This document shows positions 47,412 to 57,478 of a stretch of 64,000 nt of DNA, in pieces. The notes under the pieces were generated by a model. That model was not told the DNA's origin. It saw nothing but the letters and a program-made list of their open reading frames with translations, and did not search any database. Every line of letters starts with the position of its first letter. Position 1 is the stretch's first letter. This DNA comes from CALKWS01 sp051020515 (lineage in GTDB: Bacteria > Actinomycetota > Actinomycetes > Actinomycetales > Beutenbergiaceae). Location of the stretch: positions 1,674,001-1,738,000 of the forward strand of contig NZ_CP194857.1 of assembly GCF_051020515.1 (NCBI RefSeq), read 5' to 3'. The translations under genes were made by a program, and so were the position numbers.

Positions 47412-48257
47412 ATGGACTCACCAGGACTGGCGGACTTCCCGCTCAATGACGGCAACCGACTGCCCGCCGTCGGGTTCGGCACCAGCGGGCTTCGCGGCGA
47501 GGACGGCCTGAACGCCTTTCGCAGCGCCTTGGAGGCCGGGTACCGGTACGTGGACACCGCGGTGAACTACGGCAACGAGGCCGAGGTGGGCAAGGCCGTG
47601 CGTAGCAGCGACCTGGACCGCGCCGATGTGCTCGTGGCCACCAAGGTGCCCGGACGTGATCATGCCAAGGACAAGGCCGTGCGGAGCGTGGAGGACTCAC
47701 TGCGCACCCTGGGCCTGGACTACCTGGACGTGGTGCTGATCCACTGGCCCAACCCGAGCCAGGGTTTGTACGTCCAGGCGTGGGAGGCGCTGGTCGAGGT
47801 GCGTGAGCGTGAACTCGTGCGCTCCATCGGCGTCTCCAACTTCACCACCGGGCACCTGGACCGGATCATCGACGCCACCGGAGTGACCCCGGCACTGAAC
47901 CAGATCGAGATGCACCCCTACTTCACCCAGGAGCAGATGCGCACCGATCACGTCGGACGCGGGGTGCTGACCCAGTCCTGGAGCCCGCTGGGCAAGGGCA
48001 CGGTGCCCTTCGACGCGCCCGCGATCGCCGCAGCCGCTGAGCGTCACGACGTCAGCCCGGGGCAGGTGATCCTGCGATGGCACCTTCACCTGGGCGCACA
48101 GCCGCTGCCGAAGTCCGGTGACCCCGGCCGCCAGGCCCAGAACCTGGACCTGGCCGGATTCGCCCTCACCGAGGAGGAGGTCACCGCGATCAGCGCGCTC
48201 ACCCGTGCCGACGGGCGCCGGTTCGGGGGCGACCCGAACACCCACGAGGAGATGTGA
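47412..48257 (+). CDS. Aldo/keto reductase
   Basis: 281 residues from ATG 47412. Complete AKR barrel with the catalytic tetrad: Asp and Tyr in VDTAVNYGNE, Lys in LVATKVPG, His in VLIHWPNP. Cofactor-binding end LPKSGDPGRQAQNL (here the usual IPKS is LPKS). Signature IGVSNFTTGHLDRII present. NADPH-dependent reduction of aldehydes or ketones, 2,5-diketogluconate-reductase-like. Confidence 0.9.
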   Translation: MDSPGLADFPLNDGNRLPAVGFGTSGLRGEDGLNAFRSALEAGYRYVDTAVNYGNEAEVGKAVRSSDLDRADVLVATKVPGRDHAKDKAVRSVEDSLRTLGLDYLDVVLIHWPNPSQGLYVQAWEALVEVRERELVRSIGVSNFTTGHLDRIIDATGVTPALNQIEMHPYFTQEQMRTDHVGRGVLTQSWSPLGKGTVPFDAPAIAAAAERHDVSPGQVILRWHLHLGAQPLPKSGDPGRQAQNLDLAGFALTEEEVTAISALTRADGRRFGGDPNTHEEM

Positions 48258-48312
48258 CCGGGCAGGATCGGGACGCTGACGCCAGTGCCGGTCTATACGC
48301 GTCACACCAGGC

Positions 48313-48771
48313 ATGCTCTTCATCTACTTGATCGTCTGGACGGCCTGGGGGATCGGTGCGCGATGGGCGTTGGGGCCGACGTACGTGCCCTGGTTGCTCA
48401 GGATGGTGCGAACGCCCAAGCGTGCCCTCCTGGTGTACGGCACGGTGTTCGCGTTCGCCGTGATCGTTGCGGTGGTACTGGTGCAGATGACCGATCGCGG
48501 GGTGGGGGCGCACGTGCGGTTGATGGTGCTCGGAGTGGGAGCGATGTCCCTGGCCCCGCTGGTGCTGGACGCGATACCGGGCAAGGGAAGCCGGCTGGGG
48601 GAGTTGCACCACGACTTCGAGCTCTACCGGCGGGACGGGCGGCTGCACGAAGTCGGCGCCCAGGATCTGAGCGTCGGGCGCCAGCGCGCGATCGGTCTCA
48701 TTACCGCGATCCTGTCGCTGCTCACGCTGGGGCCGCTGATGGGTGGGATGTTCCTGGTGCTGGACCCGTGA
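48313..48771 (+). CDS. Small integral membrane protein, unknown
   Basis: 152 residues with four hydrophobic segments (about 1-20, 45-62, 72-92, 125-150). No family recognised. The amphipathic loop GSRLGELHHDFELYRRDGRLH lies between helices three and four. Ends 3 bp before the stop of the convergent membrane gene, so the two transcripts collide. Confidence 0.55.
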   Translation: MLFIYLIVWTAWGIGARWALGPTYVPWLLRMVRTPKRALLVYGTVFAFAVIVAVVLVQMTDRGVGAHVRLMVLGVGAMSLAPLVLDAIPGKGSRLGELHHDFELYRRDGRLHEVGAQDLSVGRQRAIGLITAILSLLTLGPLMGGMFLVLDP

Positions 48772-48774
48772 GGA

Positions 48775-49654
48775 TCAGCCCGGCACCAGGGAGTCTGCGC
48801 GGCGGGTCGGGGCGTGCCAGCGCTCGACGGTCTGGGTCACCCAGAAGGCCATGAACTGCAGGATCAAGGCGGCCTCGAGCACGAACACCCACTGCGGCAG
48901 CACCACCCACCCGCACCGGGCCGAGCACCACTCCCACGGTCACGATCATCAGCACGAAGCCGAAGGAGTACCAGTTCGCCCACCGGCGGCGGCGCCCGAT
49001 CCCGTTGGCCGCGCGCGCACGGGACAACGCCGTGGCGTTGATCCCCACCAGGGCCACCACGCAGATGAACAGGATGATCGCGGCGGCACCGTGACCGTAG
49101 GCCAGGAAGGTGTCGCGGGCGAACATGAACACCCCCGCCAGGCCCAGGTACGCCAGCAGGCCGGCGATCAGCACGATGCGGCCGCCCCGGCTGTGCAGGT
49201 GCCGCTCCCGCTGCGGCACCACCACGAGCTCCAGGATGAAGGCCACCAGGACCACCGCCAGCACGGCCCAGGTGTTCTGCGTCAGGGCCTGGGTGAGGTC
49301 ATCGGGCAGGCGGGAGCCGCCCTCGCCCACGGCGTGGGCCGGGCTGGTCGGCACGAACGCGACGATGAAGCTGAGGTAACCGGCGAAGTTCAACAGCACG
49401 TCCTCGGTGTCGCTACGACCGCGGTGGATGATCAGGCAGGTGCCGATCGCGCACAGGCTGGCCACGAAGACGTCCCGGGCGGGGGTGTAGTAGTAGGCAC
49501 TGACCGAGGCGAGGACCTCGCCGTCGTCCGCCCCGATCTGCAGGGCCACACTCAGCAGCAGCAGCGCGGTGAGCAGGATGATGGCCAGGCGCAGGTACCG
49601 GTAGGTCGCCTGCATCTCGTGGCGATGGGACGGCGCGGACCGGACGGAGGCCAC
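48775..49654 (-). CDS. Multi-pass membrane protein, frameshifted
   Basis: About 293 residues when repaired, seven or eight hydrophobic segments. GTG 49654 is preceded by AAGGAGGGGGAG. Features: SAYYYTPARDVFVASLCAIG, IIHRGRSDTEDVLLNFAGYL, an acidic/polar loop, then five helices. The frame breaks near 48910; the corrected end reads VLPQWVFVLEAALILQ and FMAFWVTQTVERWH, finishing at 48775. Resembles unnamed actinobacterial membrane proteins; function unknown. Confidence 0.65.
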
Positions 49655-49797
49655 CTCCCCCTCCTTCCTCCCTGATGCGGCCCAGCCTGGCACAGCCGGC
49701 CCCCGTCGTCACGGGTACGCGGCGACAGCCCTCGAGCGCGGGCCTCGCGCCCCCTGGAGCGGGGGCCCCACGGCCGATGCGTGGGTACCGTGTGAGC

Positions 49798-50986
49798 ATG
49801 CGAGCCTCCACCCGATCAGCCGTACCCTCCTTCCAGGTCATGATGCTGCTGGACCAGGTGGCCAGGTTGCGCGCTCAGGGCCGGGACGTGATCAACCTGT
49901 GCGCGGGAACCCTCCGGAGGCGCCCTGCAGGCGGTGCGCGAGCACGCCGCCGTCAGCCCCCAGGACTTCGGTTACACCTCCCCGATGGGATTGCAGGAGC
50001 TGCGCCGGGCCATCGCCGGGCACTACCGGCGCTGGTACGGCATGGAGGTCGATGCCGAGCAGGTGGTGGTCACCACCGGCTCCTCCGGTGCGTTCATGCT
50101 GACGTTCCTGGCCGCGTTCGACCCAGGGGACGTCGTCGTGCTGGTGCGGCCCGGCTACCCCGCCTACGGGAACATCCTGAGGGTGCTGGGCTGCGACGTG
50201 GTGGACCTGGACTGTGGGCCGGAGGTTGGCTTCCAGCCCACCACACAGATGCTCGACGACGTGCTGGCCGCCCACGGCAGGATCGACGGGCTGATGCTTG
50301 CCTCCCCGGCCAACCCCACCGGCACCATGATCGACCGGGCGCGGCTGACCGCGCTGGATGCCTGGTGCAGCGCCAACGACGTGCGCCTGATCAGCGATGA
50401 GATCTACCACGGCATCACCTACTCCGGGGCCGGGGGTCCCGACGCTCACGGCGTGTGCGCCTGGGACGTGAGCCCGCAGCCCACGTCGGTGGTGATCTCC
50501 TCCTTCTCCAAGTACTGGGGGATGACCGGGTGGCGACTGGGCTGGGCGCTGGTGCCGCCGGACCTGCTCGACGCCGTCGCGGGCCTGGCCGGCAACGTCG
50601 CCCTCTGCCCGCCCGCACCGGCGCAGGCTGCCGCGTTCGGAGCGTTCAGTGATGCGGCCTACGCCGAGGCCGAGGCCCGGGTGGCCAAGATGAGCCGCAG
50701 CCGGGAGGCCCTGCTGTCCGAACTGCCCAGGCTCGGGTGGGGACCGGTGGCCTCGGCGGACGGGGCCTTCTACCTCTGGGCCGGGCTGGCCGAGGGGATG
50801 GGGCGCTACACCTCGTCGGTGGACTGGTGCGCGCAGTTGCTGGAGACCGATGGTGTGGCGATCACCCCGGGTGTGGACTTCGACCGTGAGAACGGCGACC
50901 AGTTCGTCGTGCGGCTGTCCTTCGCGGGCGAACCGGAGGAGCTGACCGAGGCGGTCCGCAGGATCGAGCGCTTCCAGAACCGGTGA
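49798..50986 (+). CDS. Class I/II pyridoxal-phosphate aminotransferase, frameshifted
   Basis: About 396 residues when repaired. AspC/ArAT-like: VPSFQVMMLLDQVARLRAQG, FGYTSPMGLQELRRAIAGHY, TTGSSGAFMLTFLAAFDPGD, ASPANPTGTMI, LISDEIYHGITY, and the PLP lysine in SSFSKYWGMTGWRLGW. The break is near 49909 (INLCAG then GALQAVREHAA in another frame). Substrate could be aspartate, an aromatic or a branched amino acid. Divergent from the membrane protein. Confidence 0.87.
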
Positions 50987-51064
50987 GCCCGGGGGCGCGG
51001 CGGTTGCGCTCGGCGCGCCGCCGCTCCCGGGGTGTTGTCGGTGGTCCGTGGCATCGTGTGCGTC

Positions 51065-51493
51065 ATGGACCAACGGATCAGCTTCATCACCCTGGCGGTG
51101 CGTGACCTCGATGCCACCCGAGCCTTCTACCTGGACGGGCTCGGCTGGCGGGCGGAAGTGGACGTGCCCGGAGAGGTCCTGATGATCCGGACCGGCCGGC
51201 ACCTGGTGCTGAGCCTGTGGGATGCCGGTGCGTTCGAGGCCGAGGTCGGTCCGATCGCCCGGGGTGCGGGTGCCCCGCCGATCACGCTGGCGCACAACGT
51301 GGCCACCCCCGAGGAGGTCGACGCCATCCTCGCGCGCGCTCGTGGACTGGGCGCCGACCCGATCCAGGACGCGGTGCGACGGGAATGGGGCGGATACTCC
51401 GGCTACTTCGCCGATCCCGACGGATACCGCTGGGAGATCGCGGTGAACCCCGGACCGATCGGCCAGTTGGTGCTGCCCGGCACCGGGTCCTAG
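51065..51493 (+). CDS. VOC superfamily (glyoxalase-like) protein
   Basis: 142 residues from ATG 51065. MDQRISFITLAVRDLDATRAFY, LMIRTGRHLVLSLWD, EWGGYSGYFADPDGYRWEIA: two-module VOC fold with the usual C-terminal metal glutamate in WEIA. No substrate evident. Same strand as the SGNH gene, 63 bp downstream. Confidence 0.85.
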   Translation: MDQRISFITLAVRDLDATRAFYLDGLGWRAEVDVPGEVLMIRTGRHLVLSLWDAGAFEAEVGPIARGAGAPPITLAHNVATPEEVDAILARARGLGADPIQDAVRREWGGYSGYFADPDGYRWEIAVNPGPIGQLVLPGTGS

Positions 51494-51556
51494 CCCCGAC
51501 CGCACGGGACGGATCTGGTCTCACCCGCGCGCCCGGCCTGGCTAGGATGGCCGGTC

Positions 51557-52567
51557 GTGAGCACCGAAGCCGGCATCCTGCGTCCCTCCGTCGACAGTCC
51601 GTTCTGGCCCGGGGCGGTGGGCTGGGTGCCGGAAGCGCAGTGGTGGCAACCCTGGCGGGTGCTGCCGGAGCGGACCGCGCGGGCCCATGCGCCCACCCTG
51701 CTGGAGGTCGCCCGGATGCCCACCGGGGTGCGGGCGGAGTTCCGCACCGACGCCCGCGCGTTGCGGCTGCCGATCGAGTATTCCTCCACCGAGCGCGCGG
51801 CGCTGCTGGATGTGGTGGTCGACGGCGAACTGCACGCCCGGATGGACCTTCCGGTGGGTGTGAGCGACGTCCGGGTCTCACTGCCCCCCGGCGCACATGA
51901 GGTGCAGGTGTGGCTCCCGCAGGCCGGACCGACCCGCATCGGGGAGTTGGAACTCCATGATGCGGAGGTGGTGGAGCGGATCGAACCCGGGCGGCGCCTG
52001 ACCACCTACGGCAGTTCGATCACGCTGTGCTCGGCCGCCTACGGACCCAGCCGCACCTGGCCGGCGCTGGTGGCGCAGTCCCACGGCTGGGATCTGACCT
52101 GCCTGGGATATTCGGGCCAGTGCCACCTGGACCCGATCGCCGCCCGCACCATCGCCGCGGTCCCGGCCGACCTGATCGCGCTGTGCCTGGGCATCAACAT
52201 CTACGGCGGTTCGACGTTCAACGAACGCTCCTTCGCCCCGCACGTCTCCGGTTTCATCGAACAGGTCCGCGACGCCCACCCGAACGCACCGATCGCGGTG
52301 ATCACCCCGATCGCCAGCCCGGAGCGGGAGGCCACGCCCAACCACGCCGGGATGACGCTGGAGCAGATGCGCGCCGACATCACCGAGGTGGTGCAGGTGC
52401 TGCAGACCGACGATGACGATGTCCACCTGGTCGACGGCTTGGAGGTCCTGGGCTTGCACGAGGCACACCTGTTGCCCGACGGTCTGCACCCCGACGGTGA
52501 GGGTTATGAGTTGATGGCCCAGCGTCTGGCGCCGGTTCTCGGTTCGCTCACCGCCGCGGCACCTTAG
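51557..52567 (+). CDS. SGNH/GDSL hydrolase (carbohydrate-esterase-like)
   Basis: 336 residues, GTG start, no signal peptide. N-terminal 150 residues form a beta-rich accessory domain (VRVSLPPGAHEVQVWLP). Catalytic part: Ser in LTTYGSSITLCS, Gly in LGYSGQCHLDP, Asn in LCLGINIYGG, and Asp/His in LLPDGLHPDGEGYELM. This two-domain layout is seen in bacterial acetyl-xylan/CE2-CE3-like esterases; cytosolic location suggests action on imported oligosaccharide or antibiotic esters. Confidence 0.85.
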   Translation: MSTEAGILRPSVDSPFWPGAVGWVPEAQWWQPWRVLPERTARAHAPTLLEVARMPTGVRAEFRTDARALRLPIEYSSTERAALLDVVVDGELHARMDLPVGVSDVRVSLPPGAHEVQVWLPQAGPTRIGELELHDAEVVERIEPGRRLTTYGSSITLCSAAYGPSRTWPALVAQSHGWDLTCLGYSGQCHLDPIAARTIAAVPADLIALCLGINIYGGSTFNERSFAPHVSGFIEQVRDAHPNAPIAVITPIASPEREATPNHAGMTLEQMRADITEVVQVLQTDDDDVHLVDGLEVLGLHEAHLLPDGLHPDGEGYELMAQRLAPVLGSLTAAAP

Positions 52568-52690
52568 GGCGGCGCCCGAACCGGTGCGCCGGCAGGCTAG
52601 GGCGCCCGAACCGGTGTTCCGGCCACCGACCTCAGCCGGTGGTCTGCGAGCCGTGCACCGGCGAACTGACCCGCGGAGACTGAGTGGTGC

Positions 52691-53143
52691 TCAGCCGCGG
52701 GCGGCCGCGCGTGCCGAGAGGTAGTCCCAGCGGCGGGCCTTGTGCCGCGCGCGCCGCACGCACGCCCACGCCACGATCAGCACCGTGACCAGGGCCTGTC
52801 CGCCGATGATCGCGCGGTTGACGTCGATGGCCGGCTCCCACTTGACCTGCCCGTCCCGGACCGAATAGACCCCCAACGGCTTGACGCGGGTGCCGAAGCC
52901 GCCGCCGCCTCCGGAGCCCTCGGCGTGCTGGGCGTGGGTGGTGTCGCCGCCCCCGGAGCCGAAGCCCATGCCACCGCCACCCATCACCTTGGCCACCGGG
53001 ATGATCGTGGCACCATCGGCCTGGTACGCCTCACCGAAGGCGCGGCGCACATTCTGGGTGTCGCGGGCGGCCTCGACGGGAAGGTTCGCATCCCCGAGGG
53101 ATTGACCCTGCTCAACGTGATCGCGTGATTCCTGCTCGCTCAT
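52691..53143 (-). CDS. GerW/YtfJ family protein
   Basis: 150 residues, ATG 53143 with GGAGGA upstream. NVRRAFGEAYQADGATIIPVAKV and the Gly-rich GGGGMGFGSGGGD are the GerW (spore protein YtfJ) signature, followed by GVYSVRDGQVKWEPAID and one C-terminal membrane helix. In Bacillus the homologue acts in spore germination; non-sporulating actinobacteria carry it with no known role. ATGA overlap with the upstream DUF3054 gene. Confidence 0.82.
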   Translation of the reverse strand: MSEQESRDHVEQGQSLGDANLPVEAARDTQNVRRAFGEAYQADGATIIPVAKVMGGGGMGFGSGGGDTTHAQHAEGSGGGGGFGTRVKPLGVYSVRDGQVKWEPAIDVNRAIIGGQALVTVLIVAWACVRRARHKARRWDYLSARAAARG

Positions 53144-53538
53144 GTGATTCCTCCAGTGGAGTCCGATTCCGATACGTGACGCGCCCCCGGTGCCCGCGGG
53201 ACCAGGAGTGCCGCAACGACGCGCCACCCGAGCAGGCCCAGTCCCAGCACACCGGTGGCGACCAGGACGAACGCCAGTGCCGTACCCTCGCCACTCAACA
53301 ACCGTAGCCCCATGCCGAGGGCCAACGTGATCGGCCAGATCAGCAGGCCCGAGCGCAGGCTGCGCAGCGCCCACCGGGTGCGCCCGGCGATCACCCAGGC
53401 AACCAGCACCCCGACGGCGAAGGGCCAGGCTGTCTGCAGCACACCGGTGGGTGTGACCGTGTCGTAGTGGCTGGCCCGCCCGGCCACCGCGAATGCGAGC
53501 ACCACCAACAGATCCAGGGCGATGCTGACGAGGCGCAT
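53140..53538 (-). CDS. DUF3054 membrane protein
   Basis: 132 residues, four hydrophobic helices. LLVVLAFAVAGRASHYD and LQTAWPFAVGVLVAWVIAGR followed by WPITLALGMGLRLLSGEGTA are the DUF3054 pattern. First gene of a pair with the GerW-like gene, divergent from purL. Function unknown. Confidence 0.82.
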   Translation of the reverse strand: MRLVSIALDLLVVLAFAVAGRASHYDTVTPTGVLQTAWPFAVGVLVAWVIAGRTRWALRSLRSGLLIWPITLALGMGLRLLSGEGTALAFVLVATGVLGLGLLGWRVVAALLVPRAPGARHVSESDSTGGIT

Positions 53539-53732
53539 ACCTCCATCCTCACCCGCGAGGTGCCCGGTGTACACCGATCCAGCCGATTGGGCGGCCGCGG
53601 GCCCGCCCGCTTGCCCGGGCTCCGCCGTCGTCCGCCGCCGTTCGGCGAGCCGGGCTCCGCCGTCGTGCGATCCCGCAGGCGGACGAGGGTAGATTACGTT
53701 ACGTTGCCCCGAGCCACGTAGAGGACCCTTCG

Positions 53733-56032
53733 TTGACGCACACCGCCGACACCGTCGCCCATGCCGAGGCCACCCCTGAGGCAACCCAGCCCTATGCCGA
53801 ACTCGGCTTGAACACCGAGGAGTACGCCGAGATCCGCGAACTCCTCGGCCGGCGGCCCACCGCCGCGGAACTGGCGATGTACTCGGTGATGTGGTCCGAG
53901 CACTGCTCCTACAAGTCCTCCAAGAAGCACCTGTCGCAGTTCGGTGCCAAAACCAGCGAGGAGATGCGAGCGCGGCTGCTCGTCGGGATCGGGCAGAACG
54001 CCGGCGTGGTCGACATCGGCGAGGGCTGGGCGGTGACGTTCAAGGTGGAGTCGCACAACAGCCCCAGTTACGTCGAGCCATACCAGGGCGCGGCCACCGG
54101 TGTGGGCGGCATCGTGCGCGACATCATCTCCATGGGCGCACGGCCGGTCGCGGTGATGGACCAACTCCGCTTCGGTGCGCCCGACCACCCCGACACCCAG
54201 CGGATGGTGCACGGCGTGGTCTCCGGCATCGGCGGTTACGGCAACTCCCTGGGACTGCCCAACATCGGCGGCGAGACGGTGTTCGACGCCGCCTACCAGC
54301 GCAACCCGCTCGTCAACGCACTGGCCGTGGGGGTGCTGCGGCACGAGGACATCCACCTGGCCAACGCCGAGGGCGTGGGCAACAAGGTGGTGCTGTTCGG
54401 GGCCCCACCGGCGGCGACGGGATCGGGGGCGCTTCGATCCTGTCCAGCGCCACCTTCGATGCGGACAAGCGCGCCAAGCGCCCGAGCGTGCAGGTGGGTG
54501 ACCCCTTCATGGAGAAGGTCCTGATCGAGTGCTGCCTGGAACTCTTCGCCGCCCGGGTGGTCGAGGGTATCCAGGACCTGGGAGCCGCCGGGATCTCCTG
54601 TGCCACCTCCGAACTGGCCTCCAACGGGGACGGCGGCATGCACGTGGACCTGGAGAACGTGCTGCTGCGTGACCCGACCCTGACGGCCGGTGAGATCCTG
54701 ATGAGCGAGTCCCAGGAGCGGATGATGGCGGTGGTGGCTCCGGAGAAACTGGAGCAGTTCCTGGCCATCACCGAGCGCTGGGACGTCGAGGCCGCCGTGA
54801 TCGGGGAGGTCACCGGCACCGGACGCCTCATCATCGACCACGACGGTGAGCGGATCGTGGACGTGGACCCGCGCACCGTGGCCCATGACGGCCCGGTGTA
54901 CGACCGGCCCTATGCCGAACCGACGTGGCAGGCGGGGCTGAACGCCGACGTCGCCGAGGCGCTGGTCCGGCCGGCCGCCGTGGACGAACTGCGCGAGCAG
55001 GTGCTGGCGGTGCTCTCCAGCGCGAACCTGGCGAGCAAGTCCTGGGTCACCGACCAGTACGACCGGTACGTGCAGGGCAACACCGCCCTGGCCCAGCCCG
55101 ACGACGCGGGTGTGGTGCGCGTGGACGAGTCCAGTGGGCTCGGGGTGGCCCTGGCCACCGACGCCAACGGGCGGTTCAGCAAACTCGATCCCTACGTGGG
55201 CGCCCAACATGCCCTGGCCGAGGCCTACCGGAACGTGGCCACCGTGGGCGCGCAGCCGCTGGCGGTGACCGACTGCCTGAACTTCGGCTCGCCGGAGGAC
55301 TCCGACGCGATGTGGCAACTGGTGCGCTCCATCACCGGGCTTGCCGATGCGTGCCTGGCCCTGGGCATCCCGGTGACCGGAGGCAACGTCTCGCTGTACA
55401 ACTCCACCAAGTCCGCGGATCTGCCACCGGGGCACATCGACGCTTCGATCCATCCCACGCCGGTGGTCGGGGTGCTCGGGCTCCTGGACGACGTGGGCGC
55501 GGTGGTCCCCTCGGGCTGGTCCGAGGCCGGGCAGGAGATCCTGCTGCTGGGCACCACCGCGACCGAGTTGTCCGGGTCGGTGTGGGCCGATGTGGTGCAC
55601 TCCCACCTGGGCGGGCTGCCGCCGGCGGTGAACCTGGACGCCGAGCAGGCGCTGGCCCGGGTGTTGATCGCCGGTGTGGGCCGGGGTCTGGTCAGCGCCA
55701 GCCACGACCTGTCCCAGGGCGGGCTGATCCAGTCGCTGACCGAGTCGGTGCTTCGCTTCGGGGTCGGGGCACGGCTCGACCTGGCGCCGCTGCTGGAGCG
55801 CGACGGCGTGGATGCGGCCACGGCACTGTTCTCCGAGTCCACCGCCCGGGCGCTGGTGGCCACCACCGAGGCCGATGCGGTGATCGACCTGGCCGCCCAG
55901 CACGGCGTGCCGGTGCTGCGCCTGGGTGTGAGCGACGACGGCGTGGGGCTGGATCTGGCCGGACAGTTCAGTCTGTCCATTGCCGAGTTGGAGCAGGCCC
56001 ACCACGCCACTCTGCCGGCCATCTTCGGTTGA
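53733..56032 (+). CDS. purL: Phosphoribosylformylglycinamidine synthase subunit PurL, frameshifted
   Basis: 767 residues when repaired, the length of small PurL. Purine biosynthesis step 4 (FGAR to FGAM, ATP- and PurQ/PurS-dependent). Motifs: WSEHCSYKSSKKHL, FKVESHNSPSYVEPYQGAATG (catalytic His), RDIISMGARPVAVMD, and in the second half GGNVSLYNSTKS and SHDLSQGGLIQSL. TTG 53733 follows AGAGGA. The break is near 54406: GGGGCCCC should carry one more C, giving FGAPTGGDGIGGASIL. As purL is normally needed for growth without purines, this supports a sequencing error. Confidence 0.93.
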
Positions 56033-56076
56033 CCCGCCCGATCCCCCTCCGGCCGGTGCGCAGCCCCGGGGCGCTG

Positions 56077-56143
56077 AGGGCGATAGTTGCCGCCCAGGGC
56101 GATACCTGTAGGGCTCGCTCTCGGGGCCGAGGCTCGTCCTCGG
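56077..56143 (+). repeat. 67-bp direct repeat, left copy
   Basis: Begins AGGGCGATAGTTGCCGCCCA and includes GGCGATACCTGT and GGGCTCGCTCTCGG. 59 of 67 bases match the copy at 57336-57402, same orientation. Lies just after purL. Confidence 0.75.
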
Positions 56144-56156
56144 TGATCGGCCGGGC

Positions 56157-57140
56157 TTAGGCCGCTTCGCGTAGGCCGCGGCGTTCGGGCGGCAGGCTCG
56201 TGCAGGCGCGCACGTGGCGGCGCAGATCGGTGATCAGGCGACGGGAATCACTCAGGTCGGCGCGAGTGGCGCGCACGATGAGGCATCCGACCGACCGCAG
56301 GGCGTCCTCGCGGCGCTTCTCGTCGTAGACGTCGCTGCCTTGGGTGTACTTGGCGACCCCGTCGTACTCCAGTCCGACCATCTGCCACTCGCTATGAACG
56401 TGGGCACCGGACCACAACAGGTCCGGATAGAACGTGCCCAACTCCGTGGCGACCGCTACCTGAAGGTCGGGTGCGGTGAACCCTGCGGACAGCACGATCC
56501 AGCGAACCAGCGACTCGGCCGCCGATTCGGATCGGCCGTCGGCATGGCTGAGCACCGCGCGAGCCCGTACCACTCCCCGGACCGGCCCCGAGTCCGCCAC
56601 CCTGTTCAGCCAAGCGGCTCGGATCTGCGCTTCACGGGCGGACGATGCCGGCCAGTCGAACCGGGTGGTCCCCGCGATACGGCGAAGGATCGCATCCGCT
56701 GTGGTGAGCGCTAGGCCGGGTCGCTGGGTACGCGCGCAGTCCACGCAGGTGCGGTCCAGCCCGGTCACCGGTAGGCCCCGGGTCCGTACGAGGTCCGCCT
56801 CGGGCATCTCCACAACCCGGTGGCGGATGACGTCGCGGGCACGGTTCCCGGCGGCGTGAGACGTCTGCAGGATGTGCACCGTGTCCGTACGCTCCAACCA
56901 CGTCGGAATCCCGTGCAGTGCGGCGGCCGTCTCGTGGCTGAAGGCGAAGGTGGTCCGGAGTGACCGGTGGACTGCACTGCACCGTGCCAGCAGCTCGCTC
57001 ACGCGACCCTGCTCGTACGCGTCGGCCTCGGCGTACGCGCCTCGTCGGACCCTGACCAGTACGCCTTGCCGGCGGAGCCGGTCGACCGCGCCGGGCGGGT
57101 AATCGGAGGTAAACCGGATCCGGGGGGTGTTGGCGACCAT
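56157..57140 (-). CDS. DUF559 / AbiEi-like domain protein
   Basis: 327 residues from ATG 57140. N-terminal winged-helix-like part (LRRQGVLVRVRRGAYAEADA, as in AbiEi antitoxins), middle ATTFAFSHETAAALHGIP-like segment (FAFSHETAAALHGIPTW), and C-terminal Vsr-like DUF559 fold with WQMVGLEYDGVAKY and DEKRREDALRSVG. Common orphan in actinobacteria; antitoxin-like regulator or nuclease-fold protein, untested. It is bracketed by two 67-bp direct repeats. Confidence 0.75.
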   Translation of the reverse strand: MVANTPRIRFTSDYPPGAVDRLRRQGVLVRVRRGAYAEADAYEQGRVSELLARCSAVHRSLRTTFAFSHETAAALHGIPTWLERTDTVHILQTSHAAGNRARDVIRHRVVEMPEADLVRTRGLPVTGLDRTCVDCARTQRPGLALTTADAILRRIAGTTRFDWPASSAREAQIRAAWLNRVADSGPVRGVVRARAVLSHADGRSESAAESLVRWIVLSAGFTAPDLQVAVATELGTFYPDLLWSGAHVHSEWQMVGLEYDGVAKYTQGSDVYDEKRREDALRSVGCLIVRATRADLSDSRRLITDLRRHVRACTSLPPERRGLREAA

Positions 57141-57335
57141 CGCGACATGGTGTCCGGAGACCCCGCTGTGCGGTGAGCGCCCGGTGCGACTGTGTGGATA
57201 GCCAGGAGCGGCTGTGGAGAAACCTCTCCGAGCCCCGCGACGGCGAGGCCAGGCGGCTGCCCAAGGTTGCACCGCCTGCCAGGGGCGCCGGGGCCGCCGA
57301 GGCCGCCCAGGCCGCCGAGGCCGCCCAGGCCGCCC

Positions 57336-57402
57336 AGGGCGATCGTGGCCGCCCACGGCGATACCTGTTGGGCTCGCTCTCGGCGCCGGGGCTCGCCGTC
57401 GG
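57336..57402 (+). repeat. 67-bp direct repeat, right copy
   Basis: Begins AGGGCGATCGTGGCCGCCCA; 88 percent identical to 56077-56143. Just before it (57290-57335) is a run of GAGGCCGCC/CAGGCCGCC nonamer repeats. Confidence 0.75.
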
Positions 57403-57478
57403 GGTGCTTGGTGGGGGCGCGGTTGCCGTCGGGGTGCTGGGAGGGGTGCGGTCGGCTTCGGGGTGCTGGGGGCCGGTA

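Noticed and set aside
53733..56032. purL as a real pseudogene
   Set aside because: One missing C in GGGGCCCC explains the break and both halves are fully conserved; a read error is far likelier.
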